Of a stretch of DNA of 64,000 bases, positions 24,737 through 32,938 are shown one piece after another. Location of the stretch: positions 1,984,001 to 2,048,000 of the forward strand of contig CP119753.1 in the NCBI GenBank assembly GCA_029319145.1, written 5' to 3'. Source of the stretch: Microbacter sp. GSS18 (GTDB taxonomy: Bacteria; Actinomycetota; Actinomycetes; Actinomycetales; Microbacteriaceae). Numbering within the stretch: position 1 is the stretch's first letter; every line of letters starts with the position of its first letter. The notes below the pieces were generated by a model. The model did no database searches. It had not been told where the DNA came from and was given only the letters and a program-made list of their open reading frames with translations. Made by a program: the position numbers and the translations under genes.

Positions 24737-26206
24737 TCAGAACGGGTTGGGCGTGAGGGTGTACTTCGTCTGGAGGTACTCGTGGATGCCCTCGGCGCCG
24801 CCTTCGCGGCCGAGGCCCGACATCTTCCAGCCGCCGAACGGCGCCGCGGCGTTCGAGACGACGCCCGCGTTGAGCCCCATCATCCCGGTCTCGAGCCGCT
24901 CGATCATTCGCTGGCCGCGTGCGAGGTTCTCGGTGAACACGTATGAGACGAGCCCGTACTCGGTGTCGTTGGCGATCCGCACCGCGTCGTCCTCGTCCTC
25001 GAACGGGACGATCGCGAGGACCGGGCCGAAGATCTCCTCGCGGAGGATGTCGCTGCCCTCGCGCACGTCGGCGACGACGGTCGGAGCGTAGAACGTGCCC
25101 GCCCCCTCGATGGCCTCGCCGCCCGTGGTCACCTGGGCGCCGCGCTCGACCGCGTCGCCGACGAGGGCGGCGGCCTTCGCCACCGCGCGGTCGTCGATGA
25201 GCGGGCCGATCGTCACGCCGTCCTCGGTGCCGCGGCCGACCTTGAGCCCCTTGACGCGGTCGGTGACGCGGCGGGCGAACTCGTCGACGACGTCGCGGTG
25301 CACGATGAAGCGGTTGGCCGCAGTGCAGGCCTGCCCGATGTTGCGGAACTTCGCCGCCATCGCGCCGTCGACCGCCTTGTCGAGGTCGGCGTCGTCGAAC
25401 ACGATGAACGGCGCGTTGCCGCCGAGCTCCATCGACGTGCGCAGCACCCCCTGGGCGGCCTGCTCGAGCAGACGCTGGCCGACCGGGGTGGAGCCGGTGA
25501 ACGAGAGCTTGCGCAGACGAGGGTCGCGGATGATCGGCTCGGACACGGCCCCCGACGTCGACGTCGTGAAGACGTTCACGACGCCCTTGGGGAGCCCGGC
25601 GTCTTCGAGCAGCTTGGCGAAGTACAGCGTCGTCAGCGGCGTGAGCTCTGCCGGCTTGATCACGACGGTGCAGCCGGCGGCGAGGGCCGGTGCGATCTTG
25701 CGGGTCGCCATCGCGAGTGGGAAGTTCCACGGCGTCACCAGGAAGCAGGGTCCGACGGGGTGCTGCGACACGATCATGCGGCCGGTGCCCTCGGGGTTGG
25801 GGCCGTAGCGGCCCTGGACGCGGGCCGCCTCCTCGCTGAACCAGCGGACGAACTCGGCGCCGTACGCGACCTCGCCGCGCGCCTCGGCGAGGGGCTTGCC
25901 CATCTCGATCGTCATGAGGAGCGCGAAGTCCTCCTTGCGCTCCATCAGCAGGTCGAAGGCACGCCGCAGGATCTCGGCGCGCTCGCGCGCAGGGGTCGCC
26001 GCCCACGATGGGAAGGCCTCGACCGCCGCGTCCAGCGCGGCCATGCCGTCCGCCGGCGTCGCGTCGGCGATCGTCTTGACGACCTCGCCGGTCGCCGGGT
26101 CCTGCACGGTGAGCGTGCGGCCGCCGTCGGCGGCCAGCCACTCGCCTCCGATGAACAGCCCGTCGGGCACGCTCGCCAGCAGGTCGCTCTCACGGTTGTC
26201 GGTCAT
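24737..26206 (-). CDS. gabD: NAD(P)-dependent succinic semialdehyde dehydrogenase
   Basis: Oxidises succinic semialdehyde to succinate. It is 489 residues, aldehyde dehydrogenase superfamily. Conserved points: the cofactor region TPWNFPLAMATRKIAPALAAG, FTGSTPVGQ, the general base in SMELGGNAPF, and the catalytic cysteine in NIGQACTAANRF. The start is ATG 26206 with GAGGGAG upstream. In the homoprotocatechuate pathway the HpaI aldolase releases pyruvate and succinic semialdehyde, so this enzyme completes the route to the TCA cycle. It has its own promoter region, which carries the regulon operator ATCGTATACGAT. GabD-type versus other semialdehyde dehydrogenases rests on sequence pattern plus context. 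Confidence 0.85.
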   Translation of the reverse strand: MTDNRESDLLASVPDGLFIGGEWLAADGGRTLTVQDPATGEVVKTIADATPADGMAALDAAVEAFPSWAATPARERAEILRRAFDLLMERKEDFALLMTIEMGKPLAEARGEVAYGAEFVRWFSEEAARVQGRYGPNPEGTGRMIVSQHPVGPCFLVTPWNFPLAMATRKIAPALAAGCTVVIKPAELTPLTTLYFAKLLEDAGLPKGVVNVFTTSTSGAVSEPIIRDPRLRKLSFTGSTPVGQRLLEQAAQGVLRTSMELGGNAPFIVFDDADLDKAVDGAMAAKFRNIGQACTAANRFIVHRDVVDEFARRVTDRVKGLKVGRGTEDGVTIGPLIDDRAVAKAAALVGDAVERGAQVTTGGEAIEGAGTFYAPTVVADVREGSDILREEIFGPVLAIVPFEDEDDAVRIANDTEYGLVSYVFTENLARGQRMIERLETGMMGLNAGVVSNAAAPFGGWKMSGLGREGGAEGIHEYLQTKYTLTPNPF

Positions 26207-26252
26207 GGGGACTCCCTCGTCACAGATCGGATGCGTCGGCATCCTTTCCTAG

Positions 26253-26264
26253 ATCGTATACGAT
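26253..26264. promoter_or_regulatory. Regulon operator, copy 1 (upstream of gabD)
   Basis: ATCGTATACGAT, a perfect 12-bp palindrome 47 bases upstream of the gabD ATG. It fits the T-N-GT-AC-N-A half-site rule of FadR/FCD-type GntR regulators, and near-identical sites lie at three other island promoters. Confidence 0.7.
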
Positions 26265-26359
26265 TTGGTGCTCTCGTGGTCCATTGTTTCTCGCGACGGC
26301 CATCGACACCTTCGCCCGAGTGGCGAAAGAGGACATCCGACTGTACGTTCCGTACGGCC

Positions 26360-28270
26360 TCAGGCGGTGAGCGCGTCCGCGCGCTGAGCGACCATGCACC
26401 GGTCGAAGAACTCGCTGAGCTCGGCGGTCGCCGACAGCGGCAGCACCGTCGCGACGTACTGGTCGGGCCGCACGACCACGACCGCTCCCCGTCGATCGAT
26501 GCCGCGCTCGGCGAAGATGTCGGCGTCGGTCCACGCATTGGGCGCGCCCGCGTAGACCTTCTCCCAGTCGGTCAGCCCCAGCGGACCGGTCCGGGGCAGG
26601 AACACCGCGGGAACCCGCGTGATGTCGACATCCTCGAAGGGCTGCTGGTAGACCGCCTTCACATCGAAGACGGCGTCGACGTCGGCGCCGTCCGGCGTGA
26701 AGCGCGCCAGCGGAGACCCGGGCGAGGCCAGCCACTCGGCCCAGTCGGCGAGAGCCGATGCCTCGCCGGCGGCGGGCGCATCGGCGAAGGCGTAGATCCG
26801 CCACCGGCCGTCGGCCTTGGCGTGGTGCCCGAGGTGGACGACGTTGCCGTCGCACACGCGGACGACCTCGACGCTCTTGAAGCGCTTGCCGATCGGGAAG
26901 CCGTCGGCGAGGGCCTGGTGCTCACCGGCCGATTCGATCATCGACGGGCCGTACTGCGTCATGAAGCCGGACGGGAACTCGGCCGTGCCCAGGTAGAACG
27001 TCGCGAGCTCGTTCGGATCCGTGATCTCCTCGGGCTTGCGGGCCATGAGCGTCGACCACTCGCGGTCGAAGTCGATGAGCTGCTGCGCGACGGGCTGACG
27101 CTCCGCCGAGTACGTCGACAGCAGGGAGGCCGGGCTGAGGCCGGTGAGGACGTGCCCGAGCTTCCAGCCGAGATTGAAGCCGTCCTGCATCGAGACGTTC
27201 ATGCCCTGCCCCGCCTTGGCGCTGTGGGTGTGGCACGCATCGCCGGTGAGGAAGACGTGCGGTGCACGACCTTCGCCCTCGGGCACGTCGTCGAACTTGT
27301 CGGTGACGCGGTGCCCGACCTCGTAGACGCTGTGCCACGCGACCTCGCGCACGTCGAGCGTGTAGGGGTGCAGGATCTCGTTCGCCTTGCCGATGATCTG
27401 CTCGATCGAGGTCTTGCGCACGGCATGGTTGTCGTCGGCCGCGACCTCGCCCAGGTCGACGTAGATGCGGCTGAGGTACCCGCCCTCGCGGGGGATGTGC
27501 AGGATGTTCCCCGCCTCGGCGTTGATCGCGCACTTCGTGCGCCAGTCGGGGAAGTCGGTGTTGACCAGGACGTCCATGACACCCCACGCGTGCGCGGAGA
27601 TCCCGCCGATGTGCTTGCGGCCGATCGCCTCGCGAACGCCGCTGCGCGCGCCGTCCGACCCGACGACGTACGTGGCGCGGATCGTGCGCTCCTGGCCCGC
27701 GCGCTCACCGGTGGTGTGGCGCACGCGCACCTCGACCGGGCGCTCGCCGGACTCGTGGACGGTGAGGCCCAGGAACTCGACGCCGTAGTCGGGGCGGATG
27801 CGGCCCGGGCCGTTGGCGGCGGCCTCGGCGAAGTAGTCGAGCACGCGCGCCTGGTTGACGATGAGGTGCGGGAACTCGCTGATCTTCAGCGCGTAGTCCT
27901 CGGTGCGGGCCGTGCGGATGATGTTCTGCGGGTTCTCGGGATCGGGACCCCAGAAGTTCATGTAGGCGATGTTGTAGGCCTCGGCGACGATGCGCTCGGC
28001 GAAGCCGAACGCCTGGAACGTCTCCACACTGCGCGGCTGGATGCCGTCCGCCTGGCCGAGGACGAGCCGGCCGTCGCGCTTCTCGATGACCCGCGTCACC
28101 ACGTCGGGGAATTGCGACATCTGGGCCGCCAGGAGCATGCCCGCGGGGCCGGAGCCGACGATGAGCACGTCCATCTCGTCGGGAAGGTCGACGGGGCGGT
28201 CGATGCCGGTGCCCGCGGCGTCCTGCACACGGGGATCGGCGGACACGTAGCCGTGGTGGTGGAACTGCAT
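26360..28270 (-). CDS. FAD-dependent aromatic monooxygenase (phenol 2-monooxygenase / 3-hydroxybenzoate 4-monooxygenase type)
   Basis: A single-component flavoprotein hydroxylase of 636 residues, adding a hydroxyl to a phenolic ring with NAD(P)H and O2. FAD motifs: GSGPAG at residues 39-44, DG at 206-207 and GD at 343-344 (LTGDACHTHSAKAGQGMN). A thioredoxin-like C-terminal domain from about 460 is typical of this subgroup. Asp75 and His135 fall at the positions reported for the substrate pocket of 3-hydroxybenzoate 4-hydroxylase MobA, and Lys246 and Tyr270 sit one residue from its Lys247 and Tyr271. Context (HpaD, HpaE, HpaH, HpaI) makes a hydroxyphenylacetate the likelier substrate. ATG 28270 follows GAGGAGGAGA. 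Confidence 0.8.
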   Translation of the reverse strand: MQFHHHGYVSADPRVQDAAGTGIDRPVDLPDEMDVLIVGSGPAGMLLAAQMSQFPDVVTRVIEKRDGRLVLGQADGIQPRSVETFQAFGFAERIVAEAYNIAYMNFWGPDPENPQNIIRTARTEDYALKISEFPHLIVNQARVLDYFAEAAANGPGRIRPDYGVEFLGLTVHESGERPVEVRVRHTTGERAGQERTIRATYVVGSDGARSGVREAIGRKHIGGISAHAWGVMDVLVNTDFPDWRTKCAINAEAGNILHIPREGGYLSRIYVDLGEVAADDNHAVRKTSIEQIIGKANEILHPYTLDVREVAWHSVYEVGHRVTDKFDDVPEGEGRAPHVFLTGDACHTHSAKAGQGMNVSMQDGFNLGWKLGHVLTGLSPASLLSTYSAERQPVAQQLIDFDREWSTLMARKPEEITDPNELATFYLGTAEFPSGFMTQYGPSMIESAGEHQALADGFPIGKRFKSVEVVRVCDGNVVHLGHHAKADGRWRIYAFADAPAAGEASALADWAEWLASPGSPLARFTPDGADVDAVFDVKAVYQQPFEDVDITRVPAVFLPRTGPLGLTDWEKVYAGAPNAWTDADIFAERGIDRRGAVVVVRPDQYVATVLPLSATAELSEFFDRCMVAQRADALTA

Positions 28271-28335
28271 GGGTCTGTCTCCTCCTCGGACGCCGATGTC
28301 GAGGTCACGCTGCGACGTTGCTTGCGGCCGGTCAG

Positions 28336-28360
28336 GGTATGTTCTATATTCGAACATACC
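28336..28360. promoter_or_regulatory. Probable IclR operator, site 1
   Basis: A perfect 9-bp inverted repeat, GGTATGTTC (28336-28344) and GAACATACC (28352-28360) with 7 central bases, in the gap between the divergent monooxygenase and iclR genes. A second GTTC-N7-GAAC lies exactly 20 bp away. Confidence 0.65.
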
Positions 28361-28375
28361 GTTCTACTACTGAAC
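28361..28375. promoter_or_regulatory. Probable IclR operator, site 2
   Basis: GTTC (28361-28364), 7 bases, GAAC (28372-28375). It has the same core and spacing as site 1, displaced by 20 bp, or about two helical turns, so two dimers could bind on the same DNA face. Confidence 0.5.
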
Positions 28376-28377
28376 AG

Positions 28378-28388
28378 ATCGTATACGA
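28378..28388. promoter_or_regulatory. Regulon operator, copy 2 (monooxygenase-iclR gap)
   Basis: ATCGTATACGA, matching 11 of 12 bases of the palindrome upstream of gabD. It abuts the IclR-type sites, so this promoter region may read two regulators. Confidence 0.65.
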
Positions 28389-28450
28389 AGCGCAGCGCCT
28401 CGCACAAGACCCCGGCGTCGATGCGACGATGCCAGACCGCAGGAGAACCC

Positions 28451-29161
28451 GTGCCCGCATCCGAGACCTCCTCCCCCGCCTCGCAGACGCTGAGCCGCGG
28501 CATCCGCATCCTCGAGGTCCTCGCCGAGGCGCGCGAACCCCTCGCGATCGACGAGATCGCCCGTCGGCTCGGCGTTCACCGCTCGGTCGCGTACCGCCTG
28601 CTGCGCACCCTCGAGGACCACGGCCTCGTCACGCGCGACAGCGCCGGGCGCGTCGTGCTGGGCGCGCGCATGGCGGCGCTCGCGGCCGGTGTCGCGCACG
28701 ATCTGCAGGCCGAGGCGCTTCCCGAGCTCACCGCGGCGGCGAACGAGCTCGGCATGACGTGCTTCCTCGCCGTGCTCGATCGCGACGAGTGCATCACGCT
28801 CGCCAGCGTCGAGCCGCGCCACGCCGTCGCCTCGGTCGCCCAGCGCCCCGGCTCGCGGCATCCGGTCACCGTCGGCGCCCCCGGCAAGGCGATCCTCAGC
28901 CTGCTCGCCCCCGAGGAGTGGCCCGCCGACGTCGGCGAGCGGCTGCGCACCGAGGTCGCCGAGGCCGCAGCCCGCGGCTACGCGACCAGCCACGACGAGG
29001 TGATCCCGACGGTGCAGGCCGTCTCGGTGCCGCTGCCGCTGCGCGGCCGGCGTCCGGCCGCCATCGCCGCGATCCATGTCGCGAGCCCCGACGATCCGGG
29101 CGCGATCGCCGCGCGCCTTCGCCGATCCGCCGACGCGATCCTCGCCGCGCTCGGCGGCTGA
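28451..29161 (+). CDS. IclR family transcriptional regulator
   Basis: A 236-residue regulator. The N-terminal winged helix covers about residues 15-75 (LSRGIRILEVLAEAREPLAIDEIA, HRSVAYRLLRTLEDHGLV). The ligand-binding IclR domain follows, with SRHPVTVGAPGKAILSLL and the late VSVPLPLRG. IclR proteins commonly activate or repress aromatic-acid genes in response to the pathway substrate. The GTG start at 28451 follows AGGAGAACCC. It is divergent from the monooxygenase gene, and the gap holds two GTTC-N7-GAAC palindromes that are its likely targets. Confidence 0.88.
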   Translation: MPASETSSPASQTLSRGIRILEVLAEAREPLAIDEIARRLGVHRSVAYRLLRTLEDHGLVTRDSAGRVVLGARMAALAAGVAHDLQAEALPELTAAANELGMTCFLAVLDRDECITLASVEPRHAVASVAQRPGSRHPVTVGAPGKAILSLLAPEEWPADVGERLRTEVAEAAARGYATSHDEVIPTVQAVSVPLPLRGRRPAAIAAIHVASPDDPGAIAARLRRSADAILAALGG

Positions 29162-29179
29162 ACCCCGACGCGCGCAAGA

Positions 29180-29222
29180 GAGAGCCGCCCCGGGGTGGAC
29201 CCCCGCCCCCGGGACGGCTCTC
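29180..29222. terminator. Bidirectional terminator between iclR and the MHS transporter gene
   Basis: GAGAGCCG (29180-29187) pairs with CGGCTCTC (29215-29222), with further CCCGGG pairing inside after one mismatch. It lies between convergent stops at 29161 and 29243. Confidence 0.65.
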
Positions 29223-29242
29223 GGCCGGTGGCAGGACCCGCG

Positions 29243-30625
29243 TCAGGCCTTCGCGAGACCGCGGATCGGGCTCACGCTCTGCTCCTGCTCGTGGTCGGGG
29301 CCGAGCGGGATGCCGGTGCGGTCGCGCAGCAGCAGCGTCGCGACCAGGCCGACGAGCGTGGCGCCGGCGAGGTACCACGTGACGCCGGTGGTCGAGCCGG
29401 TCGACTGCACGATCGCCTGCGCGATGGTGGGGGCGAACGCGCCGCCGACGATCGCACCGATCGCGTACGAGATCGACACGCCCGAGAAGCGGATGGATGC
29501 CGGGAACAGCTCGCTGTAGAGCGCCGCCTGAGGACCGTAGGTGAACCCGAGACCGATGGCGAGGAACCCGAGCGCGAGGAAGATCAGTCCCACGTTGGCG
29601 GTGTTCACGAGCGGGAAGAGCGCGAAGACGCCGATCAGCTGCAGGACCCAGCCGATGATGTACGTCGTGCGGCGGCCGATGCGGTCGCTGATGAATCCGG
29701 CGAACCACGTCGAGACGAGCCAGACGACGGCGGAGCCCGTGACGGCCCACAGGATGTCATCGCGCGTGATGGCGACGGGGCCCTCGGGGTCGGTGGCGTA
29801 GCGCTGGATGTAGCCGCCGGTCGTCATGTAGCCGACGGCGTTGTTCCCGGCGAACACGAGGGCCGCCACGATGACGAGCACCGCGTGCTTCTTGAACAGC
29901 TGCACGATCGGCATCTTCGTCTGCTCCTTGCGCTCGGCGATCTCGGCGAACACCGGGCTCTCCTCGACGCGGCGGCGGACCCAGTAGCCCACCACGATCA
30001 GGACGAAGCTCAGCAGGAACGGCACGCGCCAGCCCCACTCGAGGAAGGCGTCGCCGGGGGCGATGAGCGCCATGAGGCCCATGATCCCGGAGGCCAGCAG
30101 CAGACCCAGCGGCACACCGATCTGCGGCGACGCCCCGAACAGGCCCCGCTTGGCCTTGGGCGCGTGCTCCACGGCCATGAGGACGGCGCCGCCCCACTCG
30201 CCGCCCGCCGAGATGCCCTGCAGGACACGCAGCAGCACGAGGAGGATCGGTGCGGCCATGCCGATGGCCGCGTACGTCGGCAGCACGCCGACGAGGGTCG
30301 TGGCGGCGCCCATCAGGATCAGCGTCAGCATCAGGACGACGCGGCGGCCGTACTTGTCGCCGTAGTGGCCGGCGAGGAAGGCCCCGAGCGGCCGGAAGAG
30401 GAAGCTGATGCCCACCGTGATGAACGACAGGATCTGCGCGAAGCCCTCGCCCGCGGGGGCGAAGAAGAGCTGGGCGAAGACCAGGCCGGCCGCGAAGGCG
30501 TAGATGAAGAAGTCGTACCACTCGACCGTGGTGCCGACGACCGTGGCGAAGACGACGCGACGACGGTCGGTCGTCGACGCGATGGTTCCGGTGGGAGTGA
30601 ATCCCTCGTGCTGTGGTGCGCTCAT
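29243..30625 (-). CDS. MHS-family major facilitator transporter (KgtP/ShiA-like)
   Basis: A 460-residue, twelve-helix proton symporter of the metabolite:H+ symporter family. Signatures: TVVGTTVEWYDFFIYAFAA at the first helix, FRPLGAFLAGHYGDKYGRR in the loop between helices 2 and 3, and LLRVLQGISAGGEWGGA in helix 4, all characteristic of MHS members that import organic and aromatic acids. The start ATG 30625 follows GAAGGAG; codons upstream in the same frame lie in the regulatory gap. It is divergent from the FAH-RraA gene, with one operator between them, so it is probably the uptake system of the aromatic substrate. Confidence 0.88.
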   Translation of the reverse strand: MSAPQHEGFTPTGTIASTTDRRRVVFATVVGTTVEWYDFFIYAFAAGLVFAQLFFAPAGEGFAQILSFITVGISFLFRPLGAFLAGHYGDKYGRRVVLMLTLILMGAATTLVGVLPTYAAIGMAAPILLVLLRVLQGISAGGEWGGAVLMAVEHAPKAKRGLFGASPQIGVPLGLLLASGIMGLMALIAPGDAFLEWGWRVPFLLSFVLIVVGYWVRRRVEESPVFAEIAERKEQTKMPIVQLFKKHAVLVIVAALVFAGNNAVGYMTTGGYIQRYATDPEGPVAITRDDILWAVTGSAVVWLVSTWFAGFISDRIGRRTTYIIGWVLQLIGVFALFPLVNTANVGLIFLALGFLAIGLGFTYGPQAALYSELFPASIRFSGVSISYAIGAIVGGAFAPTIAQAIVQSTGSTTGVTWYLAGATLVGLVATLLLRDRTGIPLGPDHEQEQSVSPIRGLAKA

Positions 30626-30704
30626 GCGCTTGACTCCTTCGTCCGTGGGTGTGACTGCGATGTCCGGCAGCGATCGTTTCTTGATGCTTGCCTCGATGTT
30701 CGGG

Positions 30705-30716
30705 ATCATATACGAT
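30705..30716. promoter_or_regulatory. Regulon operator, copy 3 (transporter/hpa operon gap)
   Basis: ATCATATACGAT, the gabD palindrome with one substitution and identical to the copy at 46512. It lies between the divergent transporter and catabolic operon starts. TTGATG at 30681-30686 is a plausible -35 for the plus-strand operon, which would put the operator on its -10 region. Confidence 0.7.
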
Positions 30717-30746
30717 TTCGAATACGACGCAAGAGCGAGGGAGCTC

Positions 30747-32240
30747 ATGACCATCGACACGACACCGGCGACCGCTTCGGATCAGCGATTCGCCGCACTG
30801 CCCGCCCGCCCCGGCAAGATCATCGCGGTGCACCTCAGCTACGTCTCGCGCGCCGAGCAGCGCGGGCGCCGCCCCGCCGATCCCTCGTACTTCTTCAAGC
30901 CGTCGAGCTCGCTCGCGGCATCGGGCGAGGTCATCGAGCGCCCCGCCGGCACCGAGCTGCTCGCGTTCGAGGGCGAGGTCGCCCTGGTCATCGGCGAGCC
31001 GGCGCGGAACGTCACCGTCGAGGACGCCTGGTCCCACGTCGCGTGGGTCACGGCCTCGAACGACTTCGGCCTGTACGACCTGCGTGCCAACGACCGCGGC
31101 TCGAACGTCCGCTCCAAGGGGCGCGACGGCTACACCCCGGTGGGCCCCGGCCTGATCGACGCGAGCATCGTCGACCCCGCCGCGCTGCGCGTGCGGACGT
31201 GGGTCAACGGCGAGATCGCGCAAGACGACACCACCGAGGAGCTCATCTTCCCGTTCGCGCAGATCATCGCCGACCTGGCGCAGCACTTCACACTCGAGAC
31301 CGGCGACGTCATCCTCACCGGAACCCCGGCGGGCTCGTCGGTCGTCGTCCCCGGCGACGTCGTCGAGGTGGAGGTCGACGCGCCCACGGCACCCGGTTCG
31401 CCCACGTCAGGGCGCCTCGTCACGACCGTCGCCGAGACGCCGGCTTCGTTCGACCCCGAGATCGGCTCGCTCCCGGACGTCGACGACACCCAGCGCGCCG
31501 AGGCGTGGGGTTCGCGCGAGGCCGCAGGGCTCCCCCCTGTGCGCCGCGGGATCTCCCCCGAGCTGCGTCAGAAGCTCGAGAAGGCCCCCGTCGCGGGGCT
31601 GTCGCAGCAGCTGCGCAAGCGGGGCCTGAACAACGTCTCGCTCGACGGCATCCGCCCCATGCATCCGGGCGCCAAGCTCGTCGGCACCGCCAAGACGCTG
31701 CGGTTCGTGCCGAACCGCGAGGACCTCTTCCGCTCGCACGGCGGCGGCTACAACGCGCAGAAGCGCGCGTTCGACGCCGTCGACGCCGGCGAGGTCATCG
31801 TCATCGAGGCCCGCGGCGAGCGCGGCTCGGGCACGCTCGGCGACGTCCTGGCGATCCGCGCCCACGCGCGCGGCGCCGCCGGCATCGTCACCGACGGCGG
31901 CGTGCGCGATCACGACGCCGTCGCCGCGGTCGGCATCCCCGTCTACTCCGCCGGAGCACACCCGGCGGTGCTCGGCCGCAAGCACGTGCCGTGGGACACC
32001 GACCTGACGATCGCGTGCGGCGGCGCCACCGTGCAGCCCGGCGACGTCATCGTCGGCGACGCCGACGGGGTCATCGTGATCCCGCCGGCCATCGCCGAGG
32101 AGGTCGCGGACGCTGCACTCGCGCAGGAGGACGAAGACGCCTGGATCGCCGCCAAGGTTGCGGAGGGGCATCCGGTCGGCGGCCTCTTCCCGATGAACGA
32201 CGAATGGCGCCGCCGCTACGACGAGGAGACCGGACGATGA
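30747..32240 (+). CDS. Fusion of fumarylacetoacetate hydrolase (HpaG-like) and RraA/pyruvate-aldolase domains
   Basis: A 497-residue two-domain enzyme. The N-terminal FAH domain (about 22-235) keeps the metal ligands Glu75, Glu77 and Asp106 (E-x-E and +29) and the lysine in SKGRDGYTPVGPG, as in HpaG/YcgM-type isomerase-decarboxylases. The C-terminal domain (about 275-480) is RraA-like and keeps the D-X20-R-D motif of class II pyruvate aldolases and oxaloacetate decarboxylases (Asp366, Arg387, Asp388, in TDGGVRD). E. coli HpaG has two FAH lobes. Here one lobe is replaced by an RraA domain, which could supply the decarboxylase step. GAGGGAGC precedes the ATG. Its stop overlaps gntR by ATGA. Confidence 0.85.
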   Translation: MTIDTTPATASDQRFAALPARPGKIIAVHLSYVSRAEQRGRRPADPSYFFKPSSSLAASGEVIERPAGTELLAFEGEVALVIGEPARNVTVEDAWSHVAWVTASNDFGLYDLRANDRGSNVRSKGRDGYTPVGPGLIDASIVDPAALRVRTWVNGEIAQDDTTEELIFPFAQIIADLAQHFTLETGDVILTGTPAGSSVVVPGDVVEVEVDAPTAPGSPTSGRLVTTVAETPASFDPEIGSLPDVDDTQRAEAWGSREAAGLPPVRRGISPELRQKLEKAPVAGLSQQLRKRGLNNVSLDGIRPMHPGAKLVGTAKTLRFVPNREDLFRSHGGGYNAQKRAFDAVDAGEVIVIEARGERGSGTLGDVLAIRAHARGAAGIVTDGGVRDHDAVAAVGIPVYSAGAHPAVLGRKHVPWDTDLTIACGGATVQPGDVIVGDADGVIVIPPAIAEEVADAALAQEDEDAWIAAKVAEGHPVGGLFPMNDEWRRRYDEETGR

Positions 32241-32917
32241 GCGGGCAGACCGTGGGCACCACGGCGTCGAGCAAGTCCGAGCTCGCATATGCCTGGATCC
32301 GTGAGCGGATCGGGCGCAGCGAGTACGGACCGGGCTACCGTCTGGTGCTCGGCACCATCGCCGACGCGCTCGACATGAGCGTCGTCCCGGTGCGCGAGGC
32401 GGTCAGGCGCCTCGAGGCCGAGGGCCTGGTGACCTTCGAGCGCAACGTCGGCGCGCGCGTCGCCGTGATCGACGAGAGCGAGTACGTCTTCACGATGCAG
32501 ACGCTCGGCGTCGTCGAGGGCGCGGCCACGGCGCTGTCGGCGCCGAACCTCACAGGCGCCGACCTCGACCGCGCGCTCGAGGTGAATCGCCGCATGGAGC
32601 GGCTGCTCGACGACTTCGACGCGCACACCTTCACGCTGCTGAACCAGCAGTTCCACTCCGTGCTGTACGAGCCGTGCCCCAACCCGCACATCCTCGACCT
32701 CGTCCACCGCGGCTGGAACCGGCTGTCCGGCATCCGCGACTCGACGTTCGCGTTCGTCCCCGGACGCGCGCACCACTCGGTCGAGGAGCACGCCGAGATC
32801 GTCGACCTCATCCGCTCGCACGCCGACCCCCTCGAGATCGAGATGGCCGCCCGCCGCCACCGCTGGCGCACCATGGACGCCTTCCTCGCCTCTCGCCACC
32901 CCGACACCCACGCCTGA
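32237..32917 (+). CDS. GntR family regulator, FCD (FadR-like) subfamily
   Basis: A 226-residue regulator: a winged helix at about residues 12-75 (GYRLVLGTIADALDMSVVPVREAVRRLEAEGLVTFERN, residues about 33-70) and an all-helical FCD effector domain with the metal-binding pattern N/Q...H-x3-H (LNQQFHSVLYEPC, HHSVEEHAEIVD, AARRHRWRTMD). It is translationally coupled to the FAH-RraA gene and placed inside the operon. FCD regulators bind palindromes of the form T-N-GT-N-AC-N-A, which is the rule met by the four ATCRTATACGAT sites of this island. It is therefore the best candidate for the island repressor. Confidence 0.88.
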   Translation: MSGQTVGTTASSKSELAYAWIRERIGRSEYGPGYRLVLGTIADALDMSVVPVREAVRRLEAEGLVTFERNVGARVAVIDESEYVFTMQTLGVVEGAATALSAPNLTGADLDRALEVNRRMERLLDDFDAHTFTLLNQQFHSVLYEPCPNPHILDLVHRGWNRLSGIRDSTFAFVPGRAHHSVEEHAEIVDLIRSHADPLEIEMAARRHRWRTMDAFLASRHPDTHA

Positions 32918-32938
32918 ATCCTCCGAAGGAGCAACACC

